Shown in pieces: positions 25,944 to 34,717 of a DNA stretch of 64,000 bases. The notes under the pieces were generated by a model. It worked only from the letters and a program-made list of their open reading frames with translations, ran no database searches and was not told where the DNA came from. Source of the stretch: Alcaligenes pakistanensis. Its GTDB lineage: Bacteria; Pseudomonadota; Gammaproteobacteria; Burkholderiales; Burkholderiaceae_B. Location of the stretch: positions 313,137 to 377,136 of the forward strand of contig NZ_BMZN01000004.1 in NCBI RefSeq assembly GCF_014652815.1. The letters are read 5' to 3'. The translations under genes and the position numbers were made by a program. Positions within the stretch are counted from its first letter, which is position 1; each line of letters begins with the position of its first letter.

Positions 25944-27536
25944 TTAGCGAATCTGCTCCGCCACCATAAAGCCGGACGCCCCTGCCAAGCCTGGACCTGG
26001 GTGAGTAGACGCGCCGATGTGGTAGACGTTCTTGTACGGTGTTGCATGGGAACGGGCACCGTTGCTGGCCGCAAAGGGGCGCATCCAGAAGAACTGGTCT
26101 GGGGAGCAGATGCCCGAGTAGGGGTCGCCGCCCACCAGATTGCAGTTGATGGATTCCAGATCGGCGGGCGAGAGGACTTTCTGGCCCACGATCTGTTGAC
26201 GCAAACCGGGCATGACGCCTTCCAGTTGGTCAATAATGCGCTCAGCCACAGCCTTGCTGACTTCTTCGGTCCATTTGCCGTCTGCAGGAACATCGATCTT
26301 GCCTGCGGCATCACCACGCAATTTGGATGGCATATCCTGCATTTGCATCCACAGAATCCATTTACCTTCCGGCGCACGGCTGGGATCCAACGAGCAAGGC
26401 TGACCAATTGCCACGGTGAATTTCGCCGGGATCAAACCGTTATTGGCTTGGGCCACGCTCATGCTAACGTCTTCCAGGCTATCGGACAGGTGCAGCAGAG
26501 GCACTTTCAACAACTCCGGGTCGCTCCAGTTGGGCATGCTGTCCAAAGCCAGGTGAATCTGCATATCCCCACGGCCAAAACGGTAGGCATTGGCCTGTTC
26601 ACGCACGGGCTCGGGAGCACCGGGCAGCAGGCGTCCGTAAAGTTGCGGAGGCGTGACGTTGCACACAACATGGCTGGCTTCGTAGACTTGGCCACCGGCA
26701 CGCACACCACGAGCTTTTTGTCCGTCCAGCACAATTTCTTCGACTTCGGTGTTCAGCTGAATACGGCCACCGGCTTTCTCAATGATGGCGCATAAGGCAC
26801 GCACTAAATTTTGGCCACCGCCTTTTACTACAGGCATGCCACCGGCTACCACGGCCGCAAAGGTCAGCTTACCAATCAGGGCGGAGCAAGCGTCATCTGG
26901 CCCCAAGCCCGAGTGCAAAACCCAAGGGGCCATCATGCCGCGTACACGATCATCTTTCAGTTCACGGTCGGCCCAACGGCGGAAGGACTCCAGAGACTCG
27001 CGGCCATATTGCACCATGCCGTCCATGCGGCGCTTGCGCCATTGCGAGAACAGCAACCCCAACAAGCCTCGGCTATAAGGCTCAGTGCCCAGCAAACCAA
27101 AGGTCAGTCCGGCATCGCGCTCGAACAACTGGCTGCACATGGCTCCGAAGGCATCGCCATCGCCCGCTTGCAAGCCGTTAATGCGCTGAATCGAATCGCC
27201 CACATCATGGCGCAGGGCCAGACCTTTGCCATCGCTGCCGACCACGCCGGTGGTGTAGCCGTTTTCCAGAAACTCGACACCTTCCGCCGCCAGATCATCT
27301 TTCAGGCGCGCGTAGGCAGCGCCGGAAGTAAACAAGGGATACCAGGACGACAGCAGTTCGTGGGTAAAGCCTGGAAAAAGCTCCTCGGTACGGATGCAGC
27401 CACCCGCACGATCATTACGCTCCAGCACCAGGACTTGCTTGCCCTTTTGCGCCAGCAACGCCGCACACACCAAGGAGTTAATGCCACTGCCCACCACAAT
27501 GACGGCATATGACTTTTTATTTGTTGAATCTGTCAT
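25944..27536 (-). CDS. Phytoene-desaturase-like FAD-dependent oxidoreductase
   Basis: A 530-residue flavoprotein of the carotenoid/phytoene dehydrogenase-like group (COG1233). The dinucleotide fold is VVGSGINSLVCAALLAQKG at about residues 15-33, followed by VLERNDRAGGCIRTEELFPGF, the FAD-binding GG region. The C-terminal FAD motif is YHIGASTHPGPGLAGASGFMVAEQI. No carotenoid genes are nearby; it closes the Rieske oxygenase operon after a 105-bp gap containing alternative hairpins. A role as a dehydrogenase or isomerase on the oxygenase pathway substrate or product is inferred. Confidence 0.82.
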   Translation of the reverse strand: MTDSTNKKSYAVIVVGSGINSLVCAALLAQKGKQVLVLERNDRAGGCIRTEELFPGFTHELLSSWYPLFTSGAAYARLKDDLAAEGVEFLENGYTTGVVGSDGKGLALRHDVGDSIQRINGLQAGDGDAFGAMCSQLFERDAGLTFGLLGTEPYSRGLLGLLFSQWRKRRMDGMVQYGRESLESFRRWADRELKDDRVRGMMAPWVLHSGLGPDDACSALIGKLTFAAVVAGGMPVVKGGGQNLVRALCAIIEKAGGRIQLNTEVEEIVLDGQKARGVRAGGQVYEASHVVCNVTPPQLYGRLLPGAPEPVREQANAYRFGRGDMQIHLALDSMPNWSDPELLKVPLLHLSDSLEDVSMSVAQANNGLIPAKFTVAIGQPCSLDPSRAPEGKWILWMQMQDMPSKLRGDAAGKIDVPADGKWTEEVSKAVAERIIDQLEGVMPGLRQQIVGQKVLSPADLESINCNLVGGDPYSGICSPDQFFWMRPFAASNGARSHATPYKNVYHIGASTHPGPGLAGASGFMVAEQIR

Positions 27537-27556
27537 CCCACACCTTTTTTAAAATT

Positions 27557-27616
27557 GCCCTGAACGGGGTCAGGGCTTGTGAACACGCAGTCAGACATCG
27601 GTGTTAACAAGCCCTG
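27557..27616 (-). promoter_or_regulatory. Alternative hairpins in the SDR-flavoprotein gap
   Basis: On the transcript, CAGGGCTTGT (27607-27616) can pair with ACAAGCCCTG (27571-27580), or the latter's GCCCTG can pair with the next CAGGGC (27557-27562). The second, shorter hairpin is followed by AATTTT. The two are mutually exclusive, as in attenuators or processing sites. Confidence 0.35.
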
Positions 27617-27641
27617 AGCATCTTTTACCGCACTTTTCTAT

Positions 27642-28469
27642 TTATGAGCCAGACGACTGCGCCTGCCAGCGTTCAAACCAGTGACGGGGCGATTTGCCTT
27701 GTTCGGGCCCCAAAATGGAAAAGCCACCATCCACAGGCAGATCAATTCCTGTCATCCAGGACGCTGCACCCGACACAGCAAACAACACCACTTGGGCCAC
27801 TTCCTCGCCCGAGCCCACACGCCCTAAAGGATGAACTTGAGCGCCCACCTGATTGGCCAGCTCGCGCGAGCCACCGCTCATACGTTCGACCGAGGGCGAC
27901 CAGGTCCAGGCAGGCGAGACCGTCAGCACGCGGATACCGGAAGGAGCCAGTTCCACCGCCAGACTCTTGGTGAACTGCAAGATCGCTGCTTTGGAGGCCG
28001 GGTACAAAGCACGCCCGGCGACACCGAATTTACCGCCCGTACTGCCCATATTGATGATGACCCCGCCCTGCCCCATATGCGGCGTGGCTTTCTGGGCCAG
28101 AATCGCGCTGGAGATCAGGTTCACATCCAGCGTCTGATGCCAAAGCTCGCGACTGGAGGCCAAGCCCTCATCCCCGTAAGAACAGGCATTATTGACCACA
28201 ATGTCAATACGGCCGGTCTGTGCCAGAGCCGCCTGCACACAGGCCTCCAGCTGCGCATCGTCACAAATATTGGCGGCCAGAAACTGGGCCTTGCCTACAG
28301 CCTGCAAACGCGCCTCGGTACGCTGGCCTTCTTCCTGGCTGCGGCCCACAATCAGCACCCACGCACCGGCCGCGCACAAAGCCAGGGCGATATCTGCTCC
28401 CAGCCCTTGTGTTGACCCGGTCACGATGGCGACCTTACCCTGTAAATTCACCTTCATGTCCTGCTGCAT
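27642..28469 (-). CDS. SDR family NAD(P)-dependent oxidoreductase
   Basis: A 275-residue classical short-chain dehydrogenase. The coenzyme motif TGSTQGLG lies near residue 18, NNAC (usual NNAG) near 92, catalytic Ser in MGSTGG and the Tyr-x3-Lys pair as YPASKAA near residue 160. The C terminus DLPVDGGFSI is typical. It probably oxidises a dihydrodiol or alcohol made by the Rieske enzyme of the same operon, which is a usual partner. The start at 28469 has AGGAG six bases upstream. A C-terminal tail of about 20 residues is extra. Confidence 0.88.
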   Translation of the reverse strand: MQQDMKVNLQGKVAIVTGSTQGLGADIALALCAAGAWVLIVGRSQEEGQRTEARLQAVGKAQFLAANICDDAQLEACVQAALAQTGRIDIVVNNACSYGDEGLASSRELWHQTLDVNLISSAILAQKATPHMGQGGVIINMGSTGGKFGVAGRALYPASKAAILQFTKSLAVELAPSGIRVLTVSPAWTWSPSVERMSGGSRELANQVGAQVHPLGRVGSGEEVAQVVLFAVSGAASWMTGIDLPVDGGFSILGPEQGKSPRHWFERWQAQSSGS

Positions 28470-28478
28470 GTGCTTCTC

Positions 28479-29087
28479 CTACTGTGCTTGCGGCGCGCCA
28501 AAAACGGTCGCCCAGTCTTCGTCCCGGTCTATATGAGCGATCAGGCTCATGCTTGCCAGGGAGGCCTCATGGGTGGCGGGCGGTGCGCCGCAGGCGCTGG
28601 CCACCACAGCCACTTCATAGCCCATATCCACCGCATGACGCACCGTGCTTTCAACCACGGAATGGGTGGCCACGCCAGCAATGACCAGACGCTCTACACC
28701 CAGACAACGCACCACCGGCTCCAGCGCCGAACCAAAAAAGGCATTGATGCGAGTGTGATGGACTTCAAACTCGTTGGGCAAGGGAGCTAGCCCCTCAAAG
28801 AACTGGGCCCCCCAACTGCCGGTCTGCATGGCGCCGATACGCTTTACATTGTGCAAAATCGGGGCGTTGCACAGCAGATCGGCGTAGTCAGGCCGGTAGC
28901 CCACCCGCACATGCACAATAGGCACGCCCTGTGCGCGGGCCTGCGCCAACAAACGGCCTGCAGCTTCGATCAGAGCCTGACGTTGGGGGCTATTGGCCTC
29001 AACCCCCACACGAATAAGGCCATCAGCATGCAAAACATCATTTTGATAATGCAGGGCCAGCAAGGCGGTGTGATGGGCGACCGACAT
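28479..29087 (-). CDS. Isochorismatase-fold protein lacking the usual catalytic triad
   Basis: A 202-residue protein of the isochorismatase-like (cysteine hydrolase) superfamily. The fold landmarks are clear: ALLALHYQNDVL at the N terminus, GVPIVHVRVGYRP, INAFFGSALEPVVRCLGVERLVIAGVATHSVVEST. But the family's catalytic Asp (in D-x-Q-N-D) aligns with His13, the Lys aligns with His111 (Arg113 two residues on) and the nucleophilic Cys (T-N-x-C-V) aligns with Val144. Hydrolase activity by the normal route is therefore unlikely. Its start overlaps the beta-subunit stop (TAATG), so it is firmly part of the operon. A binding or non-hydrolytic role is inferred. Confidence 0.75.
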   Translation of the reverse strand: MSVAHHTALLALHYQNDVLHADGLIRVGVEANSPQRQALIEAAGRLLAQARAQGVPIVHVRVGYRPDYADLLCNAPILHNVKRIGAMQTGSWGAQFFEGLAPLPNEFEVHHTRINAFFGSALEPVVRCLGVERLVIAGVATHSVVESTVRHAVDMGYEVAVVASACGAPPATHEASLASMSLIAHIDRDEDWATVFGAPQAQ

Positions 29088-29623
29088 TAGATGTACACCT
29101 GAATCGCGCCGTGAACCGCGTCCCTATCCACCAGATTGACCTGCTTCATGCGCAGTTTCCAGCCACCGCCTTCTTGCGCTTGCAGCTTGTGAATCAGGCT
29201 GCCTACACGGTAGACCGGGTCTTTACCGCGCCATTCCATGGCGTGGAAGCTGGAGCGCACGACCAAGTAACCTTCAGGGTCCGTACCATCGATCATCAGA
29301 TTGCCCAGCACGCGGCCCGACTGGGTAATCGGCTGCTGGGACCAGTTGCGGTGGTTTTCCAGGCGGCGGATACGCAGCTCACGCAGCAGCTTGTTTTCCC
29401 AGCACAGGGAAATGTGCTCGTAAGGGCTGTCCTGATCGTAGCTATGCGGAATCCAGTACATGCCTTCCTCGGTCCACAGATCCAGCCACTCTTGCCAGCG
29501 GCGCTCGTCCAGCAGACGAGCCTCGTGGTAGACGAACTGCTCCACCTCGCGAATGGCCTCCAGGCTCAGGTTCACGGGCGTGACCTGATCCACACTTACA
29601 TCAAAATCAATATCAAACAACAT
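29087..29623 (-). CDS. Ring-hydroxylating oxygenase, small (beta) subunit
   Basis: A 178-residue NTF2-fold beta subunit. It has EAIREVEQFVYHEARLLDERRWQEWLDLWTEEGMYWIP, the family signature, and a C-terminal WKLRMKQVNLVDRDAVHGAIQVYI strand set. It assembles with the Rieske alpha subunit, probably as an alpha3-beta3 hexamer, as in benzoate, biphenyl or salicylate oxygenases. It lies 32 bp after the alpha gene and overlaps the next gene by one base. No catalytic residues are expected in this subunit. Confidence 0.92.
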   Translation of the reverse strand: MLFDIDFDVSVDQVTPVNLSLEAIREVEQFVYHEARLLDERRWQEWLDLWTEEGMYWIPHSYDQDSPYEHISLCWENKLLRELRIRRLENHRNWSQQPITQSGRVLGNLMIDGTDPEGYLVVRSSFHAMEWRGKDPVYRVGSLIHKLQAQEGGGWKLRMKQVNLVDRDAVHGAIQVYI

Positions 29624-29655
29624 AAGAATTCTCCTTGGCTCGGACAGCAGCCCGC

Positions 29656-31047
29656 TTAAGCGTGTGTGGCTGGGGCGATAGGCTCGCCTGAAGCCGAACG
29701 CACGGTAGCCTTGCCGCTTTCTTCGCTCTGTGCAGGCGCGTCGTACAAGCTGGTGGTCATGAAATGCTTCCAGGCACGGAACTGATTGCGCATCGGCAAC
29801 TCACTGGTGCCGTTGGTGGCAACCATGCCGCCTTCGATCGGCTTGTCGGTCCCGTTGTAGCGGTGCATGCTGATCCACTCACCGCCATTGGTCTGGTTGC
29901 CTTCCTGGCAACGGCCATAGACTTCGATATCGTCCGGCATCACGTTGGACGAGGGCGAATTGATCAGGTTGGCGTACATCAGGCCGCGCTTGTAAATATC
30001 GTCCGGTGCGCCTTTCAGGCGGAACAACTGGATTTCCACATGGGTGCGGTCTACGGCCACAGGGCGAATCACGCGGAACTGCTGGAACACGGTGTGTGGC
30101 GAGCCGCTACCGTAAATAATGCTGTTGTGACGGTTCTCGCCCAGAACGCTCAGGGCTTTTTCTTCGCCATAGGCTTCTTTCAGCGTTTCGTAGTGCGCCT
30201 TGGTAATGGGGTCGGTTTCAATGGCACCAGGATTGAAGATGCCTTCCATATAGCCGTGGCCGTTATCAAAAGCGTACAGATCCAGCTTTTCCCAGAACCC
30301 GTAGGGCTCGCCATTACCGTCCATGATGTGCAGTTCCAGCGGCATGGAGCCATAGTCTTCTGCCTGTTCACGGGCAGCCACGTAAGACGATTCATGCGTT
30401 ACGTTGGCATGCATGGTGTCGTGCAGGTTCTCGTAGAACACCTTCCAGTTGGAGGGCTGCCAAACCTTGAAGCTGCCACCGGCCACTTCCACTTCACCCA
30501 CGGGCGAACGGTCGCACAGATTGTCGATAGAGGTAATGATGGGGCCCAAAAACTCATGCAGATCCGGGCCGTGAGCGCTTTGACAGGCGAACACAAAGCC
30601 ACGGTAGCTTTCAACACGAGCCACACGACGCATGGAGAAATCCGGGTGCTTAGGATCAAAGCAGGTATTTTCCAGGCCATTTTTCATGGGGGCAGCCAGG
30701 TGTTGCCCATCCAGCTTGAACGTCCAGGCGTGGTAAGGGCAACGGAAGAATTTACCGGCATTGCCACACCCATCAGCCACCACTTTCGCCCCCTTGTGCG
30801 GGCAACGGTTGTAGAGCACGTACACCTTCTTGTCGCTACCGCGCACCATGATGACGTCCTGCCCACCCAGCAAGGTGGTGTGATAGTCACCCGGATTGGG
30901 TACCTGGCTATCGTGACCGATGTAGATCCAGGCACGGCCATAAATGCGTTCCATCTCCAGACGGAAGATCTCAGGGTCGGTATAGACCGATTTATGTACG
31001 CTGTCTCCCCGCACCAGTGCGGACAGCTGTTCGTTGCTATAGCTCAT
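29656..31047 (-). CDS. Ring-hydroxylating oxygenase, large (Rieske alpha) subunit
   Basis: A 463-residue catalytic subunit. The Rieske [2Fe-2S] ligands are Cys82-x-His84 (YNRCPHKGA) and Cys103-x2-His106 (FRCPYHAWTF). The mononuclear iron site is Asp210, His213 and His218 in NLHDTMHANVTHES. The start at 31047 has AGGAGG five bases before the ATG; a second ATG three bases upstream is too close. It resembles the benzoate/salicylate/anthranilate/cumate groups of oxygenases, but I cannot assign the substrate. No ferredoxin or reductase gene is present in the window, so electron donors must be encoded elsewhere. Confidence 0.93.
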   Translation of the reverse strand: MSYSNEQLSALVRGDSVHKSVYTDPEIFRLEMERIYGRAWIYIGHDSQVPNPGDYHTTLLGGQDVIMVRGSDKKVYVLYNRCPHKGAKVVADGCGNAGKFFRCPYHAWTFKLDGQHLAAPMKNGLENTCFDPKHPDFSMRRVARVESYRGFVFACQSAHGPDLHEFLGPIITSIDNLCDRSPVGEVEVAGGSFKVWQPSNWKVFYENLHDTMHANVTHESSYVAAREQAEDYGSMPLELHIMDGNGEPYGFWEKLDLYAFDNGHGYMEGIFNPGAIETDPITKAHYETLKEAYGEEKALSVLGENRHNSIIYGSGSPHTVFQQFRVIRPVAVDRTHVEIQLFRLKGAPDDIYKRGLMYANLINSPSSNVMPDDIEVYGRCQEGNQTNGGEWISMHRYNGTDKPIEGGMVATNGTSELPMRNQFRAWKHFMTTSLYDAPAQSEESGKATVRSASGEPIAPATHA

Positions 31048-31085
31048 CATTACCTCCTTGCTGCCGGATGCTGTGCGCATCCTCT

Positions 31086-32267
31086 TTATGACTTTTCCAT
31101 CTTGCACTGCGGTGCAAAATGATCCTGGAACTGCTCAAACACGGTGGACACGATCTTGTTGCTCATCTGACCCTTTTCATTCGGGGCCACTTCGCGCATG
31201 TAGTAGGTCTGCACCGGGTACTGGTTGTTGTTAAAGGCAAAGGCTCCGCGCACGGACTCGAACGGCGCGCTGCGCAAGGCCTTACGCAAGGCTTCGCGGT
31301 CAGTTGCGGCCTTGGGGTCGGCTTTCAATGCACCATCCAGCAACAGGGCAGCGTCGTAACCCTGAGACGCGTACATGGAAGGCAGACGGCCGTAGGTCTT
31401 CTCAAAATCCGCCACAAAACGCTTGTTGACTGCGTTATCCAGATCGGGCGACCACTGGGCGGCGTTAGCCATGCCCTTCATGGACTCGCCAATAGCGGCA
31501 ATGGTGTCTTGGTCGGCTGAGAAACCGGGGGTGTACACCGCCAACTGCGAGGACAGACCCGAGTTGATCAACTGCTTGATAAAGGACACACCCATGCCAC
31601 CGGGCAGGAAGAAGAACACCGCATCCGCCCCCGACGCACGCATTTGTGCCAGCTCGGCGGCGTAATCCATCTGACCGACCTTTACATACACTTCGTCGGC
31701 AATCTCGCCCTTGAACAGGCGTTTGAAGCCTTCAATGGACTCACGGCCACCGGGGTAGTTAGGGGCAATCAAATAGACTTTCTTGTGCGCCTGATCCGTC
31801 ACGTACTTGCCCATAGCGGCTGGAATGTCTTCGTTCTGCCAGGACACGCTGAAGAAATTGGGGTGGCAACGCTCGCCCGCATAATCAGCCGGGCCGGTAT
31901 TGGCAGAAATGTAAACGGTGTCGCTGTTCAAAATCGTCGGCATCACGGGCAGCAGCACATTGGAGAAGGCCATGCCGGTAATGACATCAACCTTGTCGCG
32001 CTTGACCAGACGATCTACGGCCTGACGGCCTTCCATCGGTTTTTGCTGGTCGTCCAGCACAGTCAAAGCGACATCCACGCCACCCAGCTTGCCGCCCGAA
32101 TGATTCAGACCCAGCTCGAAACCATCGCGGATTTCTGCGCCAATGGCGGCGCCTGGGCCAGACAAGGTGGTCAGCAAACCGACCTTGAACACTTCCTGAC
32201 TGGACGCGGGGCTACAGGCCAAGGCCAACGCCAGCGTGCTCATACAAAACGCAAATTGTTTTTTCAT
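31086..32267 (-). CDS. ABC-type branched-chain/aromatic substrate-binding protein
   Basis: A 393-residue periplasmic binding protein of the Leu/Ile/Val-binding type (Peripla_BP_6). A signal peptide is followed by EVFKVGLLTTLSGPGAAIGAEIRDGFELGLNH, and the hinge text NSDTVYISANTGPADYAGERC-HPNFF is typical of members that bind aromatic acids or urea-like compounds. The Met at 32267 is chosen because it begins the signal peptide. It is the first gene of the oxygenase operon, 38 bp before the alpha subunit, yet no ABC permease or ATPase gene accompanies it. It may serve a transporter elsewhere or act as a sensor. Confidence 0.88.
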   Translation of the reverse strand: MKKQFAFCMSTLALALACSPASSQEVFKVGLLTTLSGPGAAIGAEIRDGFELGLNHSGGKLGGVDVALTVLDDQQKPMEGRQAVDRLVKRDKVDVITGMAFSNVLLPVMPTILNSDTVYISANTGPADYAGERCHPNFFSVSWQNEDIPAAMGKYVTDQAHKKVYLIAPNYPGGRESIEGFKRLFKGEIADEVYVKVGQMDYAAELAQMRASGADAVFFFLPGGMGVSFIKQLINSGLSSQLAVYTPGFSADQDTIAAIGESMKGMANAAQWSPDLDNAVNKRFVADFEKTYGRLPSMYASQGYDAALLLDGALKADPKAATDREALRKALRSAPFESVRGAFAFNNNQYPVQTYYMREVAPNEKGQMSNKIVSTVFEQFQDHFAPQCKMEKS

Positions 32268-32569
32268 GATTGTCTCCGTCCTCTGTCTCTCAAAAACTGG
32301 ACTTGTCGCCTGCTCTGGACCACCCCCACTACGCTGGAAGCTGTAACTCACAGGTGTCCACCTCTAAATGGTCACTTGTCCTGCAGGCCAGAAAAGACGG
32401 GCCCCAGGGACTACGTGAATACATCAATTCCCAGTCGTATCCCAATCTGCTAAGGTGCCGTGGACAGGATACTGTTTTAGGTTTGAAATACATTAGACCG
32501 GCTCGGAACGGGCGGCTATCCAGATACGGCAAGCCTTATCCCTAACCGGCAAAAATTTGGAGACACATC
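32268..32569. promoter_or_regulatory. Divergent control region between oxygenase operon and AraC gene
   Basis: 302 bp with no gene. The motif ACTTGTC followed by CTGC-type sequence occurs twice in the same orientation (32301-32307 and 32374-32380), 73 bp apart, about seven helical turns. A related sequence (TGGACAGGATA) occurs inverted near 32460. These may be AraC-family sites. I could not pick clear -35/-10 pairs. Confidence 0.35.
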
Positions 32570-33556
32570 ATGCAAGCGTGGTTTATGTCAGGGCTGGCCC
32601 CCTTGCAACACAGTGCACCGCGCTTTGAATCGCGCTGCCCCGATCAGACGCGCAGCGAGACTGCCGGGGTCCTGACCGAGCACCGTCTGACCTGGAATGA
32701 CGGCCCCGTAGACGCATCCCTGCGCTACGCCAGCAGCCACAGCTTTTCTTTTGTCTTGCTGAAATATGGTGCGGCCGTGCAAGTGTCGCCCGGCATTCTG
32801 GAAGATTTCTTGCTGTTTCAGGTGCCGATACAGGGTCGATCCTGTATCCGGGTTGGTCGGGAGTACGTTCAGGCCAACCCAAAAATTGCCAGCGTAATCT
32901 CCCCTTCCCTTCAGGTAGAACTGGATTGGGAACAGGGCTGTGAACAGTTTTTAGTGAAGATTCCGCGCCACAGGCTGGAAGAAGTGGGCCGTCAGACCTT
33001 GGGGCTGACACTGGATCGGCCGATTGAATTTGCGGCCGCCATGCCTCTGGATTCGCCGCATGGCTGTGCCTGGCAGCACCAGATCGGCAGTTTGCTGGCC
33101 TATGGCGCCCACTTGCCGCCTGAAATGGATCAGTGGTCGCGTCAGGCCGAAGATAATTTGTTGCTGCATCTGTTTCATACCCAACCGGGCAATTACAGCC
33201 AGCAGTTGCAACAAAGCGTGCGCCCAGCGCACTCACGTCGGGTACAAAGAGCTGAGGATTTCATGCGGGCCCATCTGGACGAGGCCCTGACCTTGGAGCA
33301 GATTGCTACCGCGGCCTGTGCCAGCGTACGCAGTCTGACCTTGGCGTTCCGCACGGAACGGGGGCTAAGCCCCATGCAGCTTTTAAAGCAGATTCGTTTG
33401 GAAGCGGCCCAGCAGGCGATTCGCCACGCCGTGCCCGGCACCCAAGTCAGCGAGATTGCCTTGCGCTGCGGGTTCAACCATTTCGGCCGCTTCTGTGCAG
33501 ACTACAAGTCCCGCTTCGGGCGACTGCCCTCGCAGGACTTGCGAATCATGGATTAA
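32570..33556 (+). CDS. AraC family transcriptional regulator
   Basis: A 328-residue regulator. The N-terminal half (about 40-200) is the AraC-binding-like domain seen in XylS/CbdS-type activators of aromatic catabolism. Two helix-turn-helix motifs fill residues about 230-328: LTLEQIATAACASVRSLTLAFR and VSEIALRCGFNHFGRFCADYK-SRFG. It is transcribed divergently from the oxygenase operon and is its probable activator in response to the aromatic substrate. The start has GGAG eight bases upstream. Its stop overlaps that of the convergent prpF-like gene. Confidence 0.92.
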   Translation: MQAWFMSGLAPLQHSAPRFESRCPDQTRSETAGVLTEHRLTWNDGPVDASLRYASSHSFSFVLLKYGAAVQVSPGILEDFLLFQVPIQGRSCIRVGREYVQANPKIASVISPSLQVELDWEQGCEQFLVKIPRHRLEEVGRQTLGLTLDRPIEFAAAMPLDSPHGCAWQHQIGSLLAYGAHLPPEMDQWSRQAEDNLLLHLFHTQPGNYSQQLQQSVRPAHSRRVQRAEDFMRAHLDEALTLEQIATAACASVRSLTLAFRTERGLSPMQLLKQIRLEAAQQAIRHAVPGTQVSEIALRCGFNHFGRFCADYKSRFGRLPSQDLRIMD

Positions 33557-34713
33557 TCCTTCAAGGCCTTGCCAGGAACCCACAAACGGCCATCAAACAA
33601 GCGACGAGCCGTGCGGTAGAAAGAACCGGCTTTGGCAAACCATCGGCCATCCTTCTTTTCCACTTCCGCGCCTACGGTCAGCACGCCAGACGGCATGCCC
33701 AAACGCAGTGGCCCTTGGGGGGCGACCGAGTCCGACAAACACTGGGAAGGCAGGCTGCCAGTCAAACGAGCGGCCACCGCCGTACACAGCGAGATAGTCA
33801 GCGGCAAGGCGCGATGTGGTTGGCCGTTGGAGATAACACGAGCGACCAGATCAATATCCTTGGCAGGGACCACATCACCCGACAAAGTAGGGTTGTCCTG
33901 TGCGGGGGACACGATGCACACAAAAGGCACGATACGAATCTGACGGGCTGCTTCCACATCAGGAGCAATGCCCATGCGTACCGAGGCTTGAACCCGAATC
34001 GCGTCCAGACGCTCCAACACTTCGGAGTGGGCTTCCAGCCAGTCAGGCAGCTCCAGACCCGTCAGACCCACGTCGGCAGCGCGTACAAACACAGCGGCGT
34101 TAGCGGCATCCACCAAAGACACTTCAATGCGGCCTACACCGGGCACGTCCAGCCACTCGCTCAATTCACCGCTGGGTAATAAGGAGCCTGTGGAGGCACC
34201 ACCGGGTTCCACAAAATCCAGACGAATAGGCGAACCCGTACCACCCACACCAGGAATAGACAGATCGCCGTCATAACGAGGCTGGCCGTCTTCCACCGTG
34301 AAGTGGGCATGAATGATTTTGTTGGTATTGGTGTTCAGAATGCGCACACAAGCGTCGCCGTCCTTCACCTGGACCAGGCCCTGTTCCACCGCATAGGGGC
34401 CCACGGCCGAGCTCATATTGCCGCAGTTACCGCGGTAGTCCACCTTCTCTTCTTTGATGGCGACCTGTGCAAAGGTGTAATCCACATCGGCGTCCGGATG
34501 GCTGGACGGGCCGATAATACAAACCTTGGACAAGGACGAAACACCACCACCCATACCGTCCAGTTGGCGACCATAGGGATCCGGCGTACCCATAGCCGCC
34601 GAAAACAAGGGCGTCCAATCATCCCGTTCAGCCGGTAGGTCCGCAATATTCAGCATCAAGGCTTTACTGGTGCCACCACGCATGAACACGGCGGGAAGAG
34701 ATTTTTGTTTCAT
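33553..34713 (-). CDS. PrpF family isomerase
   Basis: A 386-residue PrpF-like protein (diaminopimelate-epimerase fold). It has the N-terminal motif VFMRGGTSKALM, the LDGMGGGVSSLSKV region, and YRGNCGNMSSAVGPYAVEQG, where the Cys-Gly-Asn site lies. Family members isomerise 2-methyl-trans-/cis-aconitate or tautomerise 4-oxalomesaconate. It is encoded just after the GntR gene (TAA-then-GTG-ATG) and near a hybrid aconitase, so an aconitate-like substrate is likely. The ATG at 34713 is preferred over the GTG at 34716. AGGA lies upstream. Confidence 0.88.
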   Translation of the reverse strand: MKQKSLPAVFMRGGTSKALMLNIADLPAERDDWTPLFSAAMGTPDPYGRQLDGMGGGVSSLSKVCIIGPSSHPDADVDYTFAQVAIKEEKVDYRGNCGNMSSAVGPYAVEQGLVQVKDGDACVRILNTNTNKIIHAHFTVEDGQPRYDGDLSIPGVGGTGSPIRLDFVEPGGASTGSLLPSGELSEWLDVPGVGRIEVSLVDAANAAVFVRAADVGLTGLELPDWLEAHSEVLERLDAIRVQASVRMGIAPDVEAARQIRIVPFVCIVSPAQDNPTLSGDVVPAKDIDLVARVISNGQPHRALPLTISLCTAVAARLTGSLPSQCLSDSVAPQGPLRLGMPSGVLTVGAEVEKKDGRWFAKAGSFYRTARRLFDGRLWVPGKALKD

Positions 34714-34717
34714 CACA

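Noticed and set aside
25944-27536. Carotenoid biosynthesis gene
   Set aside because: The flavoprotein resembles phytoene desaturase but no phytoene synthase or lycopene gene is near; its operon is an oxygenase operon.
29764-31122. 452-codon plus-strand open frame
   Set aside because: It lies fully opposite the Rieske alpha subunit, whose iron ligands prove the minus-strand frame.
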